Below are positions 1-7,546 of a stretch of DNA of 17,806 nucleotides, piece after piece. A program made the translations under genes and the position numbers. The notes beneath the pieces were generated by a model that saw nothing but the letters and a program-made list of their open reading frames with translations, was not told the DNA's origin and searched no databases. How positions within the stretch are numbered: position 1 is the stretch's first letter; every line of letters starts with the position of its first letter. The stretch lies in contig CALARM010000737.1 of NCBI GenBank assembly GCA_937888925.1, forward strand, positions 1 to 17,806, read 5' to 3'. This DNA is from an uncultured Synergistia bacterium. GTDB lineage: Bacteria > Eremiobacterota > SpSt-956 > JAKJGF01.

Positions 1-113
1 AGTCCCTCCTGATACTTACTCAGTAAGTTATTGTTTATATCGTTAAGTGGCGCACATGACTTAAATATTATATCGTAATTCTGGTATGAAATGGATATTT
101 CCTGTGAACTCAC
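1..113 (-). CDS. 5' end of an unrecognised protein (partial)
   Basis: Reading leftward from a GTG at 113, 37 codons run without a stop to the window edge, so only the N-terminus is present. The start is supported by an AAAGGA Shine-Dalgarno sequence 8 nt upstream and by an extended -10 promoter (TGCTATAAT on the minus strand, 148-156) about 35 nt upstream. An upstream in-frame ATG is ruled out by a stop codon just before the GTG. The peptide begins MSSQEISISYQNYDIIFKSC; there is no signal peptide, and I recognise no domain. It is divergent from the receiver-ATPase gene at 336. It may be a short chance frame, but the promoter, ribosome site and start line up well. Confidence 0.5.
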   Translation of the reverse strand, partial: MSSQEISISYQNYDIIFKSCAPLNDINNNLLSKYQEG

Positions 114-147
114 TTCTATTTTCCTTTCGTAATCATAATCTATCTTG

Positions 148-156
148 ATTATAGCA
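148..156 (-). promoter_or_regulatory. Extended -10 promoter for the leftward gene
   Basis: On the minus strand the sequence reads TGCTATAAT, a perfect TATAAT with the TGn extension, and predicts a transcript start near 140 and a short leader before the GTG at 113. No good -35 hexamer is visible upstream (a T-rich tract lies there), which is normal for extended -10 promoters. Confidence 0.5.
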
Positions 157-247
157 CAAAAAATTAAAGAAAAAAATTGATCTTTTTGTTGTTTCCTGCC
201 AGCAAATGAAATTTTTTCTTCCTATTTTCTTTAAGCTACTAAAGATA

Positions 248-253
248 TATAAT
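248..253 (+). promoter_or_regulatory. Possible -10 box for the receiver-ATPase / kinase operon
   Basis: TATAAT lies at 248-253, 82 nt before the ATG at 336. The -35 position (about 225-230) is a T-rich sequence with a poor match. The rest of the 222-nt divergent intergenic region (114-335) is AT-rich and shows no other gene; its end (303-317) contains GATAGCTGATAGC, partly echoed in the hairpin at 5938-5948. Confidence 0.35.
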
Positions 254-335
254 GGTAAATAAAATTTAAGTGGCAATTTTCAGTTTTTGCAGAAATTTAA
301 CAGATAGCTGATAGCCTGAATAAAGGAGCTTAACT

Positions 336-3300
336 ATGTCATTTTCCGTCTTACTCTGTGATGATGATCCTCAGATGTGTGCTATAACATTGAATATCTT
401 CGAAGAAGAAGGATACCTGAAATATAATCTCCAGGAAAAAAATGTAGCAGAAAGGATGGATATTCTGAAAAAACAGAAACACCATCTTACAATGCTGGAT
501 AAATATCAGATACTCTCTGCATTTAATATGGCTGACAACTCGGGTAAACTTAAAAATCCCTGTGTAAAAGGCTTCAATTTTGATATTGTTACAGAACAGA
601 AAGAAGCAATTGAAAAGATAAGAAAAAATGATTATGACATAATTATTACAGACTGTGATTTCAGTGAACATGGAAAAGGTGATGCCATAGGCGGGGTATG
701 TATAATCGAGGAAGCATTCAAAAAGAAAAGAACGGGACTCCGCCTCTATTCTGCCATGCCTCCTCCTCTTCTTGGTAATTACGAAAATTACAGCAAATAT
801 AAAGAGACTGTAAACAGGCTCGGCACAGGTGAAGTGTTTATAACAAAAAACAGTAATACTATGATAATAAAAGAAAAACTACTTGGCGTAGTAAATGAAG
901 TAAAAGATTATTATGTTTCCAGCCTGTTAGACACCGGAAAGAAAATAGAACTACTCGGTAAAATAAATGAAACTCTTTCAGCTATGAGAAAGTTCGGCAG
1001 TTCCATTACAGAATTTTTCAATAAATATGAAAGTAAAATAAAACATTATTCCCATAACCCTGAGAAATCTCTCAGAAAAAAACTGAATAGAGCCATAGTA
1101 GAAGAATATGACATACCGGGTATAAAAGATGAACTGAAAAGAACACTGAATTCTCTCCTGTCTTTTGACTGCTCCATAACTTTTTCTTCAATATTTGTAA
1201 AGGAAGCGATAGGGATTGAAGAATTACAGGAACTGATTTTTCATAAAGAACAGGAGCTTCAGGTATGGATAGGTGATTTTCTGAAAAAGATAGAAACTAT
1301 TATTGAAAATGTAACAATAGTAGAACAAGAATTAGCAGGGACAGCAGGATATATGGCAGAGTATATTGAAGGATCATCCCTCTGTGACCGGCCCTATATC
1401 CATACTGAAAAGAGAACAAAAAGACAGAAGGAACTCTATGAAGATAAAATAGAAGACAATTTTGAATATGTTTCATTCTTTATAATACGACTTGCCCATC
1501 TCTGTCCTGCTCCTTATTTTTCGTACCCTACGGAAAGAGAAGAGTGGGAAAAGACTCTCCTTGAAGATCAGATAAGGTTTATTTCAAGCCTGTGGATACC
1601 ATACGGCAACCGTTCTGTTGAATTAAGGGTTCTCCATAATAAAAAAGATACAAACGATAAAAATAATTATCTTGATATTTATCTTATCGGTAAAGTCGCC
1701 CACCTGAGAGAATCCACATCTATAGAACTTGCAAGAGAATTACTCAACGACATGGATAGTTTTATAAGCAGGACGGAAAGGAAATACAGATTTGAAATTG
1801 TAAGATCAGAAGAAGAATTTAACAGATATTTTAAGCCCTTTGACTTTACCTGTATAAAAGAAATAGAAAAGACTGTAGAAAAAGTAAATATTCAGGACAT
1901 AAAAGCTTTTCTTATATATCCTTTCGGAAAACGAAATTGTAATAATAAAATTTTTGAAAATCTTTCTTATTACGGCCATGACTTACTTTTTTCCGTTGCC
2001 CTTTCGCCGACACAGCTCAATTACTGGGAAGAAACGGAGCTTACGGAACTCTATGAAAAGATAAAAGAGGTTGAAGAAAGGGATAGAGTCGATAGTTCTA
2101 TTATAGAAAAAAGCACCGGAGGATTTAGTAAAAATAAAATGCCCGTAATATCCCTCCTTATTCATCATTATCTGATGAAATTCAAAAAGGCATTTCATAT
2201 GAAAATTCAGGTTGCATCACCTGTGCCGATAAAAACATCGATTTTAAATGAAATAGGTTATGAACTTACAGGCGGCAGTACGGAGAATTTTCAGATTAAA
2301 CTCCCTGCAGGAGAAGAAGAAGAAAAGATTTGCAGAGATAATCTTACTTACTGTGAATTTACTCTACGGGGAGAGGAAAAACTTCCTCAGAGACTTCGGA
2401 GATTGCAGTATATGACCACTCATGATGAAGCAATTTCTGCTTTTTTCCTTCCTGTTCCCGGCGGAAAAGGAGTAGCCGGTGTCAGGACTTCAGCAGAGAC
2501 TGAAAGTCCTTTCCCTGGAAATCTCCCTTCCGGAGGAGGACTTCTCGGCGAAGTTACCTACAGGAAAGAGAAAAAACAGGTCTTTATAAAAAATGAAGAT
2601 CAGAGACAGCATATTTATATAGTCGGTAAAACAGGATCAGGGAAGAGCACTCTTCTTAAATCTCTTATTATGTCGCGAATTAGAGATGGTTCAGGAGTCT
2701 GTCTTATAGATCCCCATGGAGACCTCTGTGATTATTTCCTTCCCAGAATTCCGAAAGAAAGAAAAGATGATGTTATACTCCTTGATACATCTGATAAGGA
2801 ATATCCTGTGGCGCTGAATATGCTTGATGCAAAAAAGAAAGAAGACAGAGAGTTTTTGTTACAGGAATTACTGAATATATTTAAAAGACTTTATGAAGAT
2901 AAAGATTGGATCGGCCCTGTATTTGAAGAAAGGATTCGTATTGCAGTGGAAGTGCTCTATACTCATCCGGTAGCTGCCACTATACCTGATATCAGTAGAT
3001 TCTTCCTGGATGAAAATTTTAGAGATTTTCTTGTCTGTCGCCTTAAATACGGAGATCTTTCAGAAAATGTCAAACAGTCTATTGAAGATGTAAGAAACAC
3101 TGACTGGGGTAAAGAAGCAGGCCCCTACACTACAAGTAAATTTACCCATTATTCCAGAGATACTTATTTGAGACTTATAACAGGACAGCCTGACTGTAAG
3201 ATTAATATAAGAGAGATAATGGATAATAAAAAGATTTTGCTCTTAAAACTTCCTAAAGGAAAAATAGGAGAATTGAACTGTTCTATCCTTGGTATGCTCA

Positions 3301-3821
3301 TACTTTCCCGTCTCCATCTTGCCTGTATGGGCAGAGCAAATATGCCTGAAGAAAAAAGGAATGATTTTTACTGTTTTATTGACGAATTTCAGACTTTTAC
3401 AACTACGAGACTTGCAGACATACTGTCTGAAGCAAGAAAATACAGACTCAATATGACTCTTGCCCACCAGCATATCAGTCAATTAAAACAGGCAATAAGG
3501 GATTCTGTTATGGGAAATATCGGCACTATAATGAGTTTCCGTATTGGACCTCTGGATGCCATACTGGTGGAAGATTATTTCACTCCTTATTTTAATAGAC
3601 ATGAACTGGTCAATCTGCCTTACTGGCATGCTATATGCAGGCTTCTGATTGATAGTCAGCCTTCGGAACCATTTATGATGAAAACAGTTCTGGATGACAT
3701 ACCTGTTAATGAAAATATAGCAGAAGAAATTATAAAGAATTCCAGAGAACGATATGCAAGACCTGTGAAAGAGGTTGAGGAAATCAGGAATAAAATTGAA
3801 CATGTTTATATGAATTTTTAG
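336..3821 (+). CDS. Receiver domain fused to a VirD4/TraG/HerA-like ATPase
   Basis: A 1161-residue fusion. Residues 1-195 form a response-regulator receiver: acidic triad D9-D11, phospho-acceptor D106 in IIITDCDF, the conserved Ser/Thr in LYSA and Lys in FITK. D106 lies about 50 residues later than usual because of an insertion at about 30-80. Residues 195-530 are helical and unrecognised. From about 530 the protein resembles type IV secretion coupling or HerA/TraG-like ATPases: Walker A GKTGSGKST (764-772), DPHGD (792-796), Walker B CFIDEF (D1016/E1017) and the family signature AHQHISQL followed by MSFRIG. No transmembrane segment is evident, so it is probably a soluble ring ATPase acting on DNA or protein. 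The ATG has AAAGGAG 7 nt upstream. The histidine kinase gene follows by 12 nt. Phosphorylation is inferred to control assembly or activity. No relaxase or pilus genes are nearby, which argues against simple conjugation. Confidence 0.85.
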   Translation: MSFSVLLCDDDPQMCAITLNIFEEEGYLKYNLQEKNVAERMDILKKQKHHLTMLDKYQILSAFNMADNSGKLKNPCVKGFNFDIVTEQKEAIEKIRKNDYDIIITDCDFSEHGKGDAIGGVCIIEEAFKKKRTGLRLYSAMPPPLLGNYENYSKYKETVNRLGTGEVFITKNSNTMIIKEKLLGVVNEVKDYYVSSLLDTGKKIELLGKINETLSAMRKFGSSITEFFNKYESKIKHYSHNPEKSLRKKLNRAIVEEYDIPGIKDELKRTLNSLLSFDCSITFSSIFVKEAIGIEELQELIFHKEQELQVWIGDFLKKIETIIENVTIVEQELAGTAGYMAEYIEGSSLCDRPYIHTEKRTKRQKELYEDKIEDNFEYVSFFIIRLAHLCPAPYFSYPTEREEWEKTLLEDQIRFISSLWIPYGNRSVELRVLHNKKDTNDKNNYLDIYLIGKVAHLRESTSIELARELLNDMDSFISRTERKYRFEIVRSEEEFNRYFKPFDFTCIKEIEKTVEKVNIQDIKAFLIYPFGKRNCNNKIFENLSYYGHDLLFSVALSPTQLNYWEETELTELYEKIKEVEERDRVDSSIIEKSTGGFSKNKMPVISLLIHHYLMKFKKAFHMKIQVASPVPIKTSILNEIGYELTGGSTENFQIKLPAGEEEEKICRDNLTYCEFTLRGEEKLPQRLRRLQYMTTHDEAISAFFLPVPGGKGVAGVRTSAETESPFPGNLPSGGGLLGEVTYRKEKKQVFIKNEDQRQHIYIVGKTGSGKSTLLKSLIMSRIRDGSGVCLIDPHGDLCDYFLPRIPKERKDDVILLDTSDKEYPVALNMLDAKKKEDREFLLQELLNIFKRLYEDKDWIGPVFEERIRIAVEVLYTHPVAATIPDISRFFLDENFRDFLVCRLKYGDLSENVKQSIEDVRNTDWGKEAGPYTTSKFTHYSRDTYLRLITGQPDCKINIREIMDNKKILLLKLPKGKIGELNCSILGMLILSRLHLACMGRANMPEEKRNDFYCFIDEFQTFTTTRLADILSEARKYRLNMTLAHQHISQLKQAIRDSVMGNIGTIMSFRIGPLDAILVEDYFTPYFNRHELVNLPYWHAICRLLIDSQPSEPFMMKTVLDDIPVNENIAEEIIKNSRERYARPVKEVEEIRNKIEHVYMNF

Positions 3822-3833
3822 AGGCTTAATTTG

Positions 3834-5894
3834 ATGTTTTCATTGGTTCCAGAAGGAAGAAACATTACTTTACCATTTTCCGGAGACTTTAATTTAAAAT
3901 TTACCAGAAGCCTTAAAAAGGTAGTTTCCGAAATAATAGAGCATCTTAATAAATTATATTTTCCGGATAAGGCCCTTACTTTCTGGATGTATCATTCCTA
4001 TGATCTTCATCTTTACAATTACTTTCCGGTAAGAGCAATTCCGGTTGATGAAATAATTTCTTTCCTGAGAAATGTTCTTCACGACAGGAGTTGTTATGAT
4101 AAATTTAAGGGCTATATTGATTATATACAGAAAAACTATGAAGACCCTCATGATATAATAAACTACAGACTTTTAAAAGAATTGATATTTAACCGGTCTC
4201 CCCAGGGAGAGGTACCTCCTTCGGAGATCGTCAAAAGAGCAATAGAATATGTTCCTGTTAAAATAGATGATAAGATTTTTCAGAGGCCACTGAAAGAGAG
4301 GAGAGGTATATGGTATTCTCTGGATGAAGACGAGCAAAAAAAATCATCTATTGATAACATAGAAGATTATATTTTTAATCTCTTTCTGGATTTTAATCTT
4401 ATTCCTCACAGAGGATATGTTTACCCTGTAAATTCATACGGACAGATCATGGGATTTGTTATCATTGAAATGGACAGAGAAGATCGTGATGAAATTTTTC
4501 TTCTGGAAAATTATCTTCATTTTATGTTCTCACACATAGAAAGAACAAAGGAGATTAAGTTTATAAGACAGGTTATACTATCAATCAATAGAAGGCCTCA
4601 GAGGAATTTTAATGAGATAATTCTTGAAAATATCCATTTTACGCAGAATCTTGTAATGGGACTTCTGTTTGTAAAAGAGAAAGGGATATATAAACTTCTG
4701 TCTCTGAAAAAGTTCGCCATTTTGTATCCTGTACCTTATATGAAAACATTATGTTACGATGATGAACCGGAACTCTTCAGATATTTTGAAAATAATATAA
4801 TCAGTCTCCAGAGGGATTGTTCCTTTTCCCTTGATAGTGTATCAGAAACAGAGTTTCCTGATGTTTTATTAAAAGAATACAGCCAGCTAGCAATAAAACC
4901 TCTCTCCAGACTTTCCGTGGTATTTTCTGCCGGCATGGAAGAATATATGTTTCAGTTTTATTATGTTGAAAAACCTGAACATCTCATGGATAATTTAAAC
5001 AGTATTCTGAGAATAATTTCTCATGTATATACCCTTTATGAGCTTCACCAGGAATTGCTGGAGAAGGAAAAAAAAGCAGAGTGGGAAAAACTTTCAGCCG
5101 GCATTTCACACAGTCTTACAAAAATTGTTGCTATTGCCAGAAGCCCCGTGGAATGTCTTGATGTAGAGGAACTCATAAGGAGAGATGACCTTTCGGAAAG
5201 GTTATTTCAGAGTAAATTTTATCTTGAAAAATTGAGGAAGAGGATAAATTTTATCCATAAGGCCTCAGGCAGAAGATTTAAAAAAGAAGAATTTGAAGAA
5301 CTTAACATCTGGAGGGAACTATTATCGGCTTTTAAAGATGCATGGAATTATTATCTTATGGACGGTGATTTGAAAAAATATGAAGTTTCGCCTGGAGTAA
5401 GTGCGAAATTCCCTTTTATGATCCCACCTGTTCTTGTTTTTAACGGAAGTGAATATATATTTTATGATGAAGTGAATGAAGATTATCTGAAAAAACATTT
5501 TTCTTCAGGAATATTCATTAAAAAAGAGAAAAGAATTCCGGAGGAATTATTCAAGGAAAAACCTGTTTTTACTCTTCCGGGAGAGGTATTTTCAGCAGTT
5601 TTTGAGGAGATTTTTATCAATGCCATAAACTATTCGGAACCATCTGATGGATTTATAATAATAGATCTGAAGGCAGATTTAACTGAAAATAATGAGTTTT
5701 ATATTGAAATAAGAAATAGTGGAAAAGAATATAAATTTTATCTTACAGAAACAGGTAAAGGATGGGGACTTTATGTGATCAAGTATTTTTTTGAGGAAGT
5801 TCTGGGGGGACATATTGAAAAGACTTATGGCGGTGGAAAAAATATATTGAAGTTGACCTTTAATAGTTTTCAAACTTTCTTCTGGAATTTATGA
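3834..5894 (+). CDS. Soluble GAF-like sensor histidine kinase
   Basis: A 686-residue cytoplasmic kinase. Residues about 125-245 end in a GAF-like strand-helix pattern (GQIMGFVIIEM then a long helix), and a second GAF-like region may span 250-410. A helix leads to the H-box AGISHSLTK, with H427 (numbered from TTG 3831) as the presumed phospho-acceptor. The ATPase domain has an N-box EEIFINAINY (E593, N597) and a glycine-rich G2 box GKGWGLYVI; the G1 box is atypical (EIRNSGKEY instead of DxGxG), as in some DcuS/CitA-type kinases. No acidic residue follows the histidine, unlike classical HisKA. There are no membrane helices or signal peptide, so the signal is intracellular. A TTG at 3831 is also possible, but ATG at 3834 with AGAGG 9 nt upstream is preferred. 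It is co-transcribed with the receiver-ATPase, its likely phosphotransfer partner. Confidence 0.85.
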   Translation: MFSLVPEGRNITLPFSGDFNLKFTRSLKKVVSEIIEHLNKLYFPDKALTFWMYHSYDLHLYNYFPVRAIPVDEIISFLRNVLHDRSCYDKFKGYIDYIQKNYEDPHDIINYRLLKELIFNRSPQGEVPPSEIVKRAIEYVPVKIDDKIFQRPLKERRGIWYSLDEDEQKKSSIDNIEDYIFNLFLDFNLIPHRGYVYPVNSYGQIMGFVIIEMDREDRDEIFLLENYLHFMFSHIERTKEIKFIRQVILSINRRPQRNFNEIILENIHFTQNLVMGLLFVKEKGIYKLLSLKKFAILYPVPYMKTLCYDDEPELFRYFENNIISLQRDCSFSLDSVSETEFPDVLLKEYSQLAIKPLSRLSVVFSAGMEEYMFQFYYVEKPEHLMDNLNSILRIISHVYTLYELHQELLEKEKKAEWEKLSAGISHSLTKIVAIARSPVECLDVEELIRRDDLSERLFQSKFYLEKLRKRINFIHKASGRRFKKEEFEELNIWRELLSAFKDAWNYYLMDGDLKKYEVSPGVSAKFPFMIPPVLVFNGSEYIFYDEVNEDYLKKHFSSGIFIKKEKRIPEELFKEKPVFTLPGEVFSAVFEEIFINAINYSEPSDGFIIIDLKADLTENNEFYIEIRNSGKEYKFYLTETGKGWGLYVIKYFFEEVLGGHIEKTYGGGKNILKLTFNSFQTFFWNL

Positions 5895-5905
5895 TTCAGG
5901 GATAA

Positions 5906-5954
5906 AACAGTCAGCTTTCAACGTGCCCTGTCTGTTCGCTGATAGCTGACTGTT
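5906..5954. terminator. Large inverted repeat between convergent genes
   Basis: AACAGTCAGCT (5906-5916) pairs perfectly with AGCTGACTGTT (5944-5954). The stem continues after a T-T mismatch with TCA/TGA, then an A-C mismatch and CG/CG, leaving a 13-nt loop. On the minus strand the stem is followed by TTTTAT, on the plus strand by a weaker T-rich stretch. It sits between the stops of the kinase (5894) and the YbjN gene (5970), so a bidirectional terminator is the simplest reading. Confidence 0.6.
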
Positions 5955-5969
5955 GATTAACCTTTTCTC

Positions 5970-6521
5970 CTATTCCCTGGCATTTAAAAAGCCTTTAACC
6001 AGTTCATCCAGTTCTTCTTTGACATGTTCCTCAAGTTCTGTTTCAGACATTTTTCTCTGTTCTTCTATCTTTTCTATAGCCTCTCTGGGAGCTAGATATC
6101 CAAAGATAACACCCATAAGACCTGGAAGATACCTGTCATAGGTATAAATGTTTGTCATAAACACAGGAGCCAGGAGCATTTCTATAGTTTTTTCATCAAG
6201 ACTTTCATCCAGGTATAGAGAAGTCTTGTAAGTCACAGAACCCTCTCCATCAAGATCAATGTCCCATTTGCCGATTGCTATTTCATGATTTACCCTGGTA
6301 ATGTACTCCATAACTTCCTTTCTTCTATCTCTCTTTGTTTTTACATCACATATACTGGCTATTATTACTTTGGTATCATTTTGTACAGAGATTATGCAGT
6401 TCCATGAACCATTATTACCTCCTATGTTCGGTATAGCAATTACCTCATCATCTTCGAACTTTTCAAACTTTATGTCCATTCCTTCCAGATTTTTTGTAAC
6501 ACAATCATAAATTTTACCCAT
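5970..6521 (-). CDS. YbjN-family protein
   Basis: A 183-residue soluble protein starting MGKIYDCVTKNLEG. It fits the YbjN / type III secretion chaperone-like fold: an N-terminal helix, beta strands around WNCIISVQ, a helix with RVNHEIAIGKWDID, the GSVTYKTSLYLDE strand, and the C-terminal DRYLPGLMGVIFG helix followed by REAIEKIEEQ. A charged, acidic helical tail follows. YbjN-like proteins are thought to act as chaperone-like or regulatory adaptors; no enzymatic motif is visible. A longer frame opens at 6557, but GGAG (6529-6532) lies 7 nt before the ATG at 6521 and only 1 nt before the ATG at 6527, which decides the start. A 19-bp element shared with the next upstream unit (6562-6580) probably carries its promoter. 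Confidence 0.75.
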   Translation of the reverse strand: MGKIYDCVTKNLEGMDIKFEKFEDDEVIAIPNIGGNNGSWNCIISVQNDTKVIIASICDVKTKRDRRKEVMEYITRVNHEIAIGKWDIDLDGEGSVTYKTSLYLDESLDEKTIEMLLAPVFMTNIYTYDRYLPGLMGVIFGYLAPREAIEKIEEQRKMSETELEEHVKEELDELVKGFLNARE

Positions 6522-6561
6522 TTCCATTCTCCTTTCTTTTTTTATTAAAAATCTCAAATTT

Positions 6562-6580
6562 TATATACAACTTATACTTT
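6562..6580 (-). promoter_or_regulatory. Copy 1 of a 19-bp promoter/operator-like repeat
   Basis: TATATACAACTTATACTTT on the plus strand (AAAGTATAAGTTGTATATA on the minus strand) lies about 40 nt upstream of the YbjN start and is identical to 7348-7366. It contains TATA-type hexamers that could act as a -10 and a GTATA direct repeat with 9-nt periodicity that could bind a regulator. Confidence 0.5.
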
Positions 6581-6588
6581 ATTGTTGA

Positions 6589-7134
6589 TTAAAACCTTGT
6601 CAATGTCACAATTATATCGATAGATTGATATTCCTCATTGTCTTTATCAGTTTTATATGATTCTCCAGTGCTTTCAAGCTTAATCTCAATAGTCTTATAT
6701 GATTTTTCAATAACTTCTATGCTGATTTTCCCGCCGTCATCGGTATAATTGATAACATGTTCTATCAATCCCTGGAAAAAATATAGCATTTTTTTTCTGT
6801 CCATAAAAACAGGAGTGTCAAATCTGTAGTCTTTCTCGCAGGTAAGACATTTCTTATTAATTGTGTCTTTACATTTATGGATTATTTCATCAAATAGAAT
6901 TGTTATATCAAAAATGCTTTTTTGATTTAAACCTGAGGCTTTATTCAGCATCTCTTCATAAACTGAACCTGTCCGTTTTAATTCTTCGAGAATATGGGCT
7001 ACGGCGGGAGAAATTTTATCATTCTTATACTGGAGTAAACCGGTAAAAAACCTGATTTTTACCGGAGTTATAAACAATTCAGGCAGATATTTACCTGCAG
7101 AGTGAATTTTGTTATTCAAAGATATTACTGACAT
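6589..7134 (-). CDS. Short histidine-kinase-like protein lacking ATP-binding G boxes
   Basis: A 181-residue protein that resembles the core of a sensor kinase cut short. Residues about 38-85 are helical like a dimerisation (DHp) hairpin, with H46 in AVAHILEEL the only candidate acceptor. SIFDITILFDEII and FMDRKKMLYFFQGLIEHVINYT then match the start of a HATPase domain up to the N-box, followed by GGKISIEV. The normally invariant N-box Asn is His (LIEHVINY), and the protein stops after IDIIVTLTRF without G1 or G2 boxes, so ATP binding is unlikely. CLTC and an upstream Cys at KCKD could bind metal. A G-rich ribosome site (GGGGG) lies 8 nt before the ATG. It could be a kinase inhibitor or dimerisation decoy, or a decayed kinase; I cannot tell which. 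The YbjN gene follows after its own promoter-like element. Confidence 0.6.
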   Translation of the reverse strand: MSVISLNNKIHSAGKYLPELFITPVKIRFFTGLLQYKNDKISPAVAHILEELKRTGSVYEEMLNKASGLNQKSIFDITILFDEIIHKCKDTINKKCLTCEKDYRFDTPVFMDRKKMLYFFQGLIEHVINYTDDGGKISIEVIEKSYKTIEIKLESTGESYKTDKDNEEYQSIDIIVTLTRF

Positions 7135-7206
7135 ATGAATTACCCCCGAAAATATGAAAGGCTCTACCTTCAGTTTTTATTTTCCGGTAGATTACGTGTG
7201 ATAAAG

Positions 7207-7230
7207 CCGCCTCAGCAACCGGTGAGGAGG
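7207..7230 (-). other. Hairpin overlapping the end of the small leader frame
   Basis: Positions 7207-7214 pair with 7223-7230 over 8 positions with one mismatch, leaving an 8-nt loop. On the minus strand the stem encloses the stop codon of the 24-residue frame (7212-7214) and is followed by CTTTAT. It could be a weak terminator or attenuator whose folding depends on translation of the small frame, upstream of the kinase-like gene. Confidence 0.35.
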
Positions 7231-7286
7231 ATTAGTAGAGATAAACCGAATACCATAATAATTTGATTGATTTTAGTGAGCAGCAT
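7212..7286 (-). CDS. Possible 24-residue hydrophobic leader peptide ending in a lipobox
   Basis: An ATG at 7286 opens 24 codons: a short polar start (MLLTKINQ), a hydrophobic helix, and the ending LILLTGC followed directly by TGA. LTGC is a good lipoprotein signal-peptidase II motif, yet nothing follows the cysteine. A very strong AAAGGAGGAG (7298-7307) lies upstream, 11-13 nt from this ATG; an in-frame ATG at 7310 overlaps that site and is less likely. Eleven of 24 residues are Leu or Ile. It precedes the kinase-like gene by about 80 nt, beyond a hairpin, so it may be a regulatory leader, a small membrane peptide, or a truncated lipoprotein signal. Confidence 0.4.
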   Translation of the reverse strand: MLLTKINQIIMVFGLSLLILLTGC

Positions 7287-7320
7287 AGTTATAGCAACTC
7301 CTCCTTTCATAAAATAAATT

Positions 7321-7338
7321 TACCGGCTTATGCCGGTA
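7321..7338 (-). other. Perfect 7-bp stem-loop at a predicted mRNA 5' end
   Basis: TACCGGC and GCCGGTA flank a TTAT loop. It lies just downstream, in the minus direction, of the 19-bp promoter-like element, so it would form at the very 5' end of the leftward transcript and might stabilise it. The following minus-strand AATTTATTTT could instead make it a weak terminator, or the palindrome may be a protein-binding site. Confidence 0.4.
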
Positions 7339-7347
7339 TGTCAGATA

Positions 7348-7366
7348 TATATACAACTTATACTTT
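7348..7366 (-). promoter_or_regulatory. Copy 2 of the 19-bp promoter/operator-like repeat
   Basis: Identical to 6562-6580. Here it precedes, in the minus direction, the stem-loop, the small leader frame and the kinase-like gene. Two exact copies ahead of two adjacent same-strand units suggest a shared regulator or sigma factor. Confidence 0.5.
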
Positions 7367-7494
7367 TTAAATTTAATATTATATAAAAATATTCTAAAAA
7401 CTAATGTTGTACTAGATAACCTAATATCGACATTACCATTAGTAAACGCCGATTTTCACATAGGTAAAATAAATTTTATTAATAAAAGGAAAAT

Positions 7495-7525
7495 TTGCAA
7501 TAGAAATAGAAATAGGTTTTGTAAT
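7495..7525 (+). promoter_or_regulatory. Weak candidate promoter for the HEPN-ankyrin gene
   Basis: TTGCAA (7495-7500) and TGTAAT (7520-7525) are separated by 19 nt, longer than ideal, and the -10 lies only 21 nt before the ATG. The gap from 7367 to 7546 is very AT-rich and shows no coding frame; the true promoter may lie elsewhere in it. Confidence 0.2.
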
Positions 7526-7546
7526 TTTTATTGAAAGGTATAATTT

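Noticed and set aside
336..3821. Part of a conjugative element or type IV secretion locus
   Set aside because: The ATPase domain fits, but no relaxase, VirB/Tra, integrase or att-like repeats are visible, and the receiver fusion points to regulated use.
5953..6510. Plus-strand frames opposite the YbjN gene
   Set aside because: Low-complexity Ser/Phe-rich shadows of the minus-strand gene, without ribosome sites.
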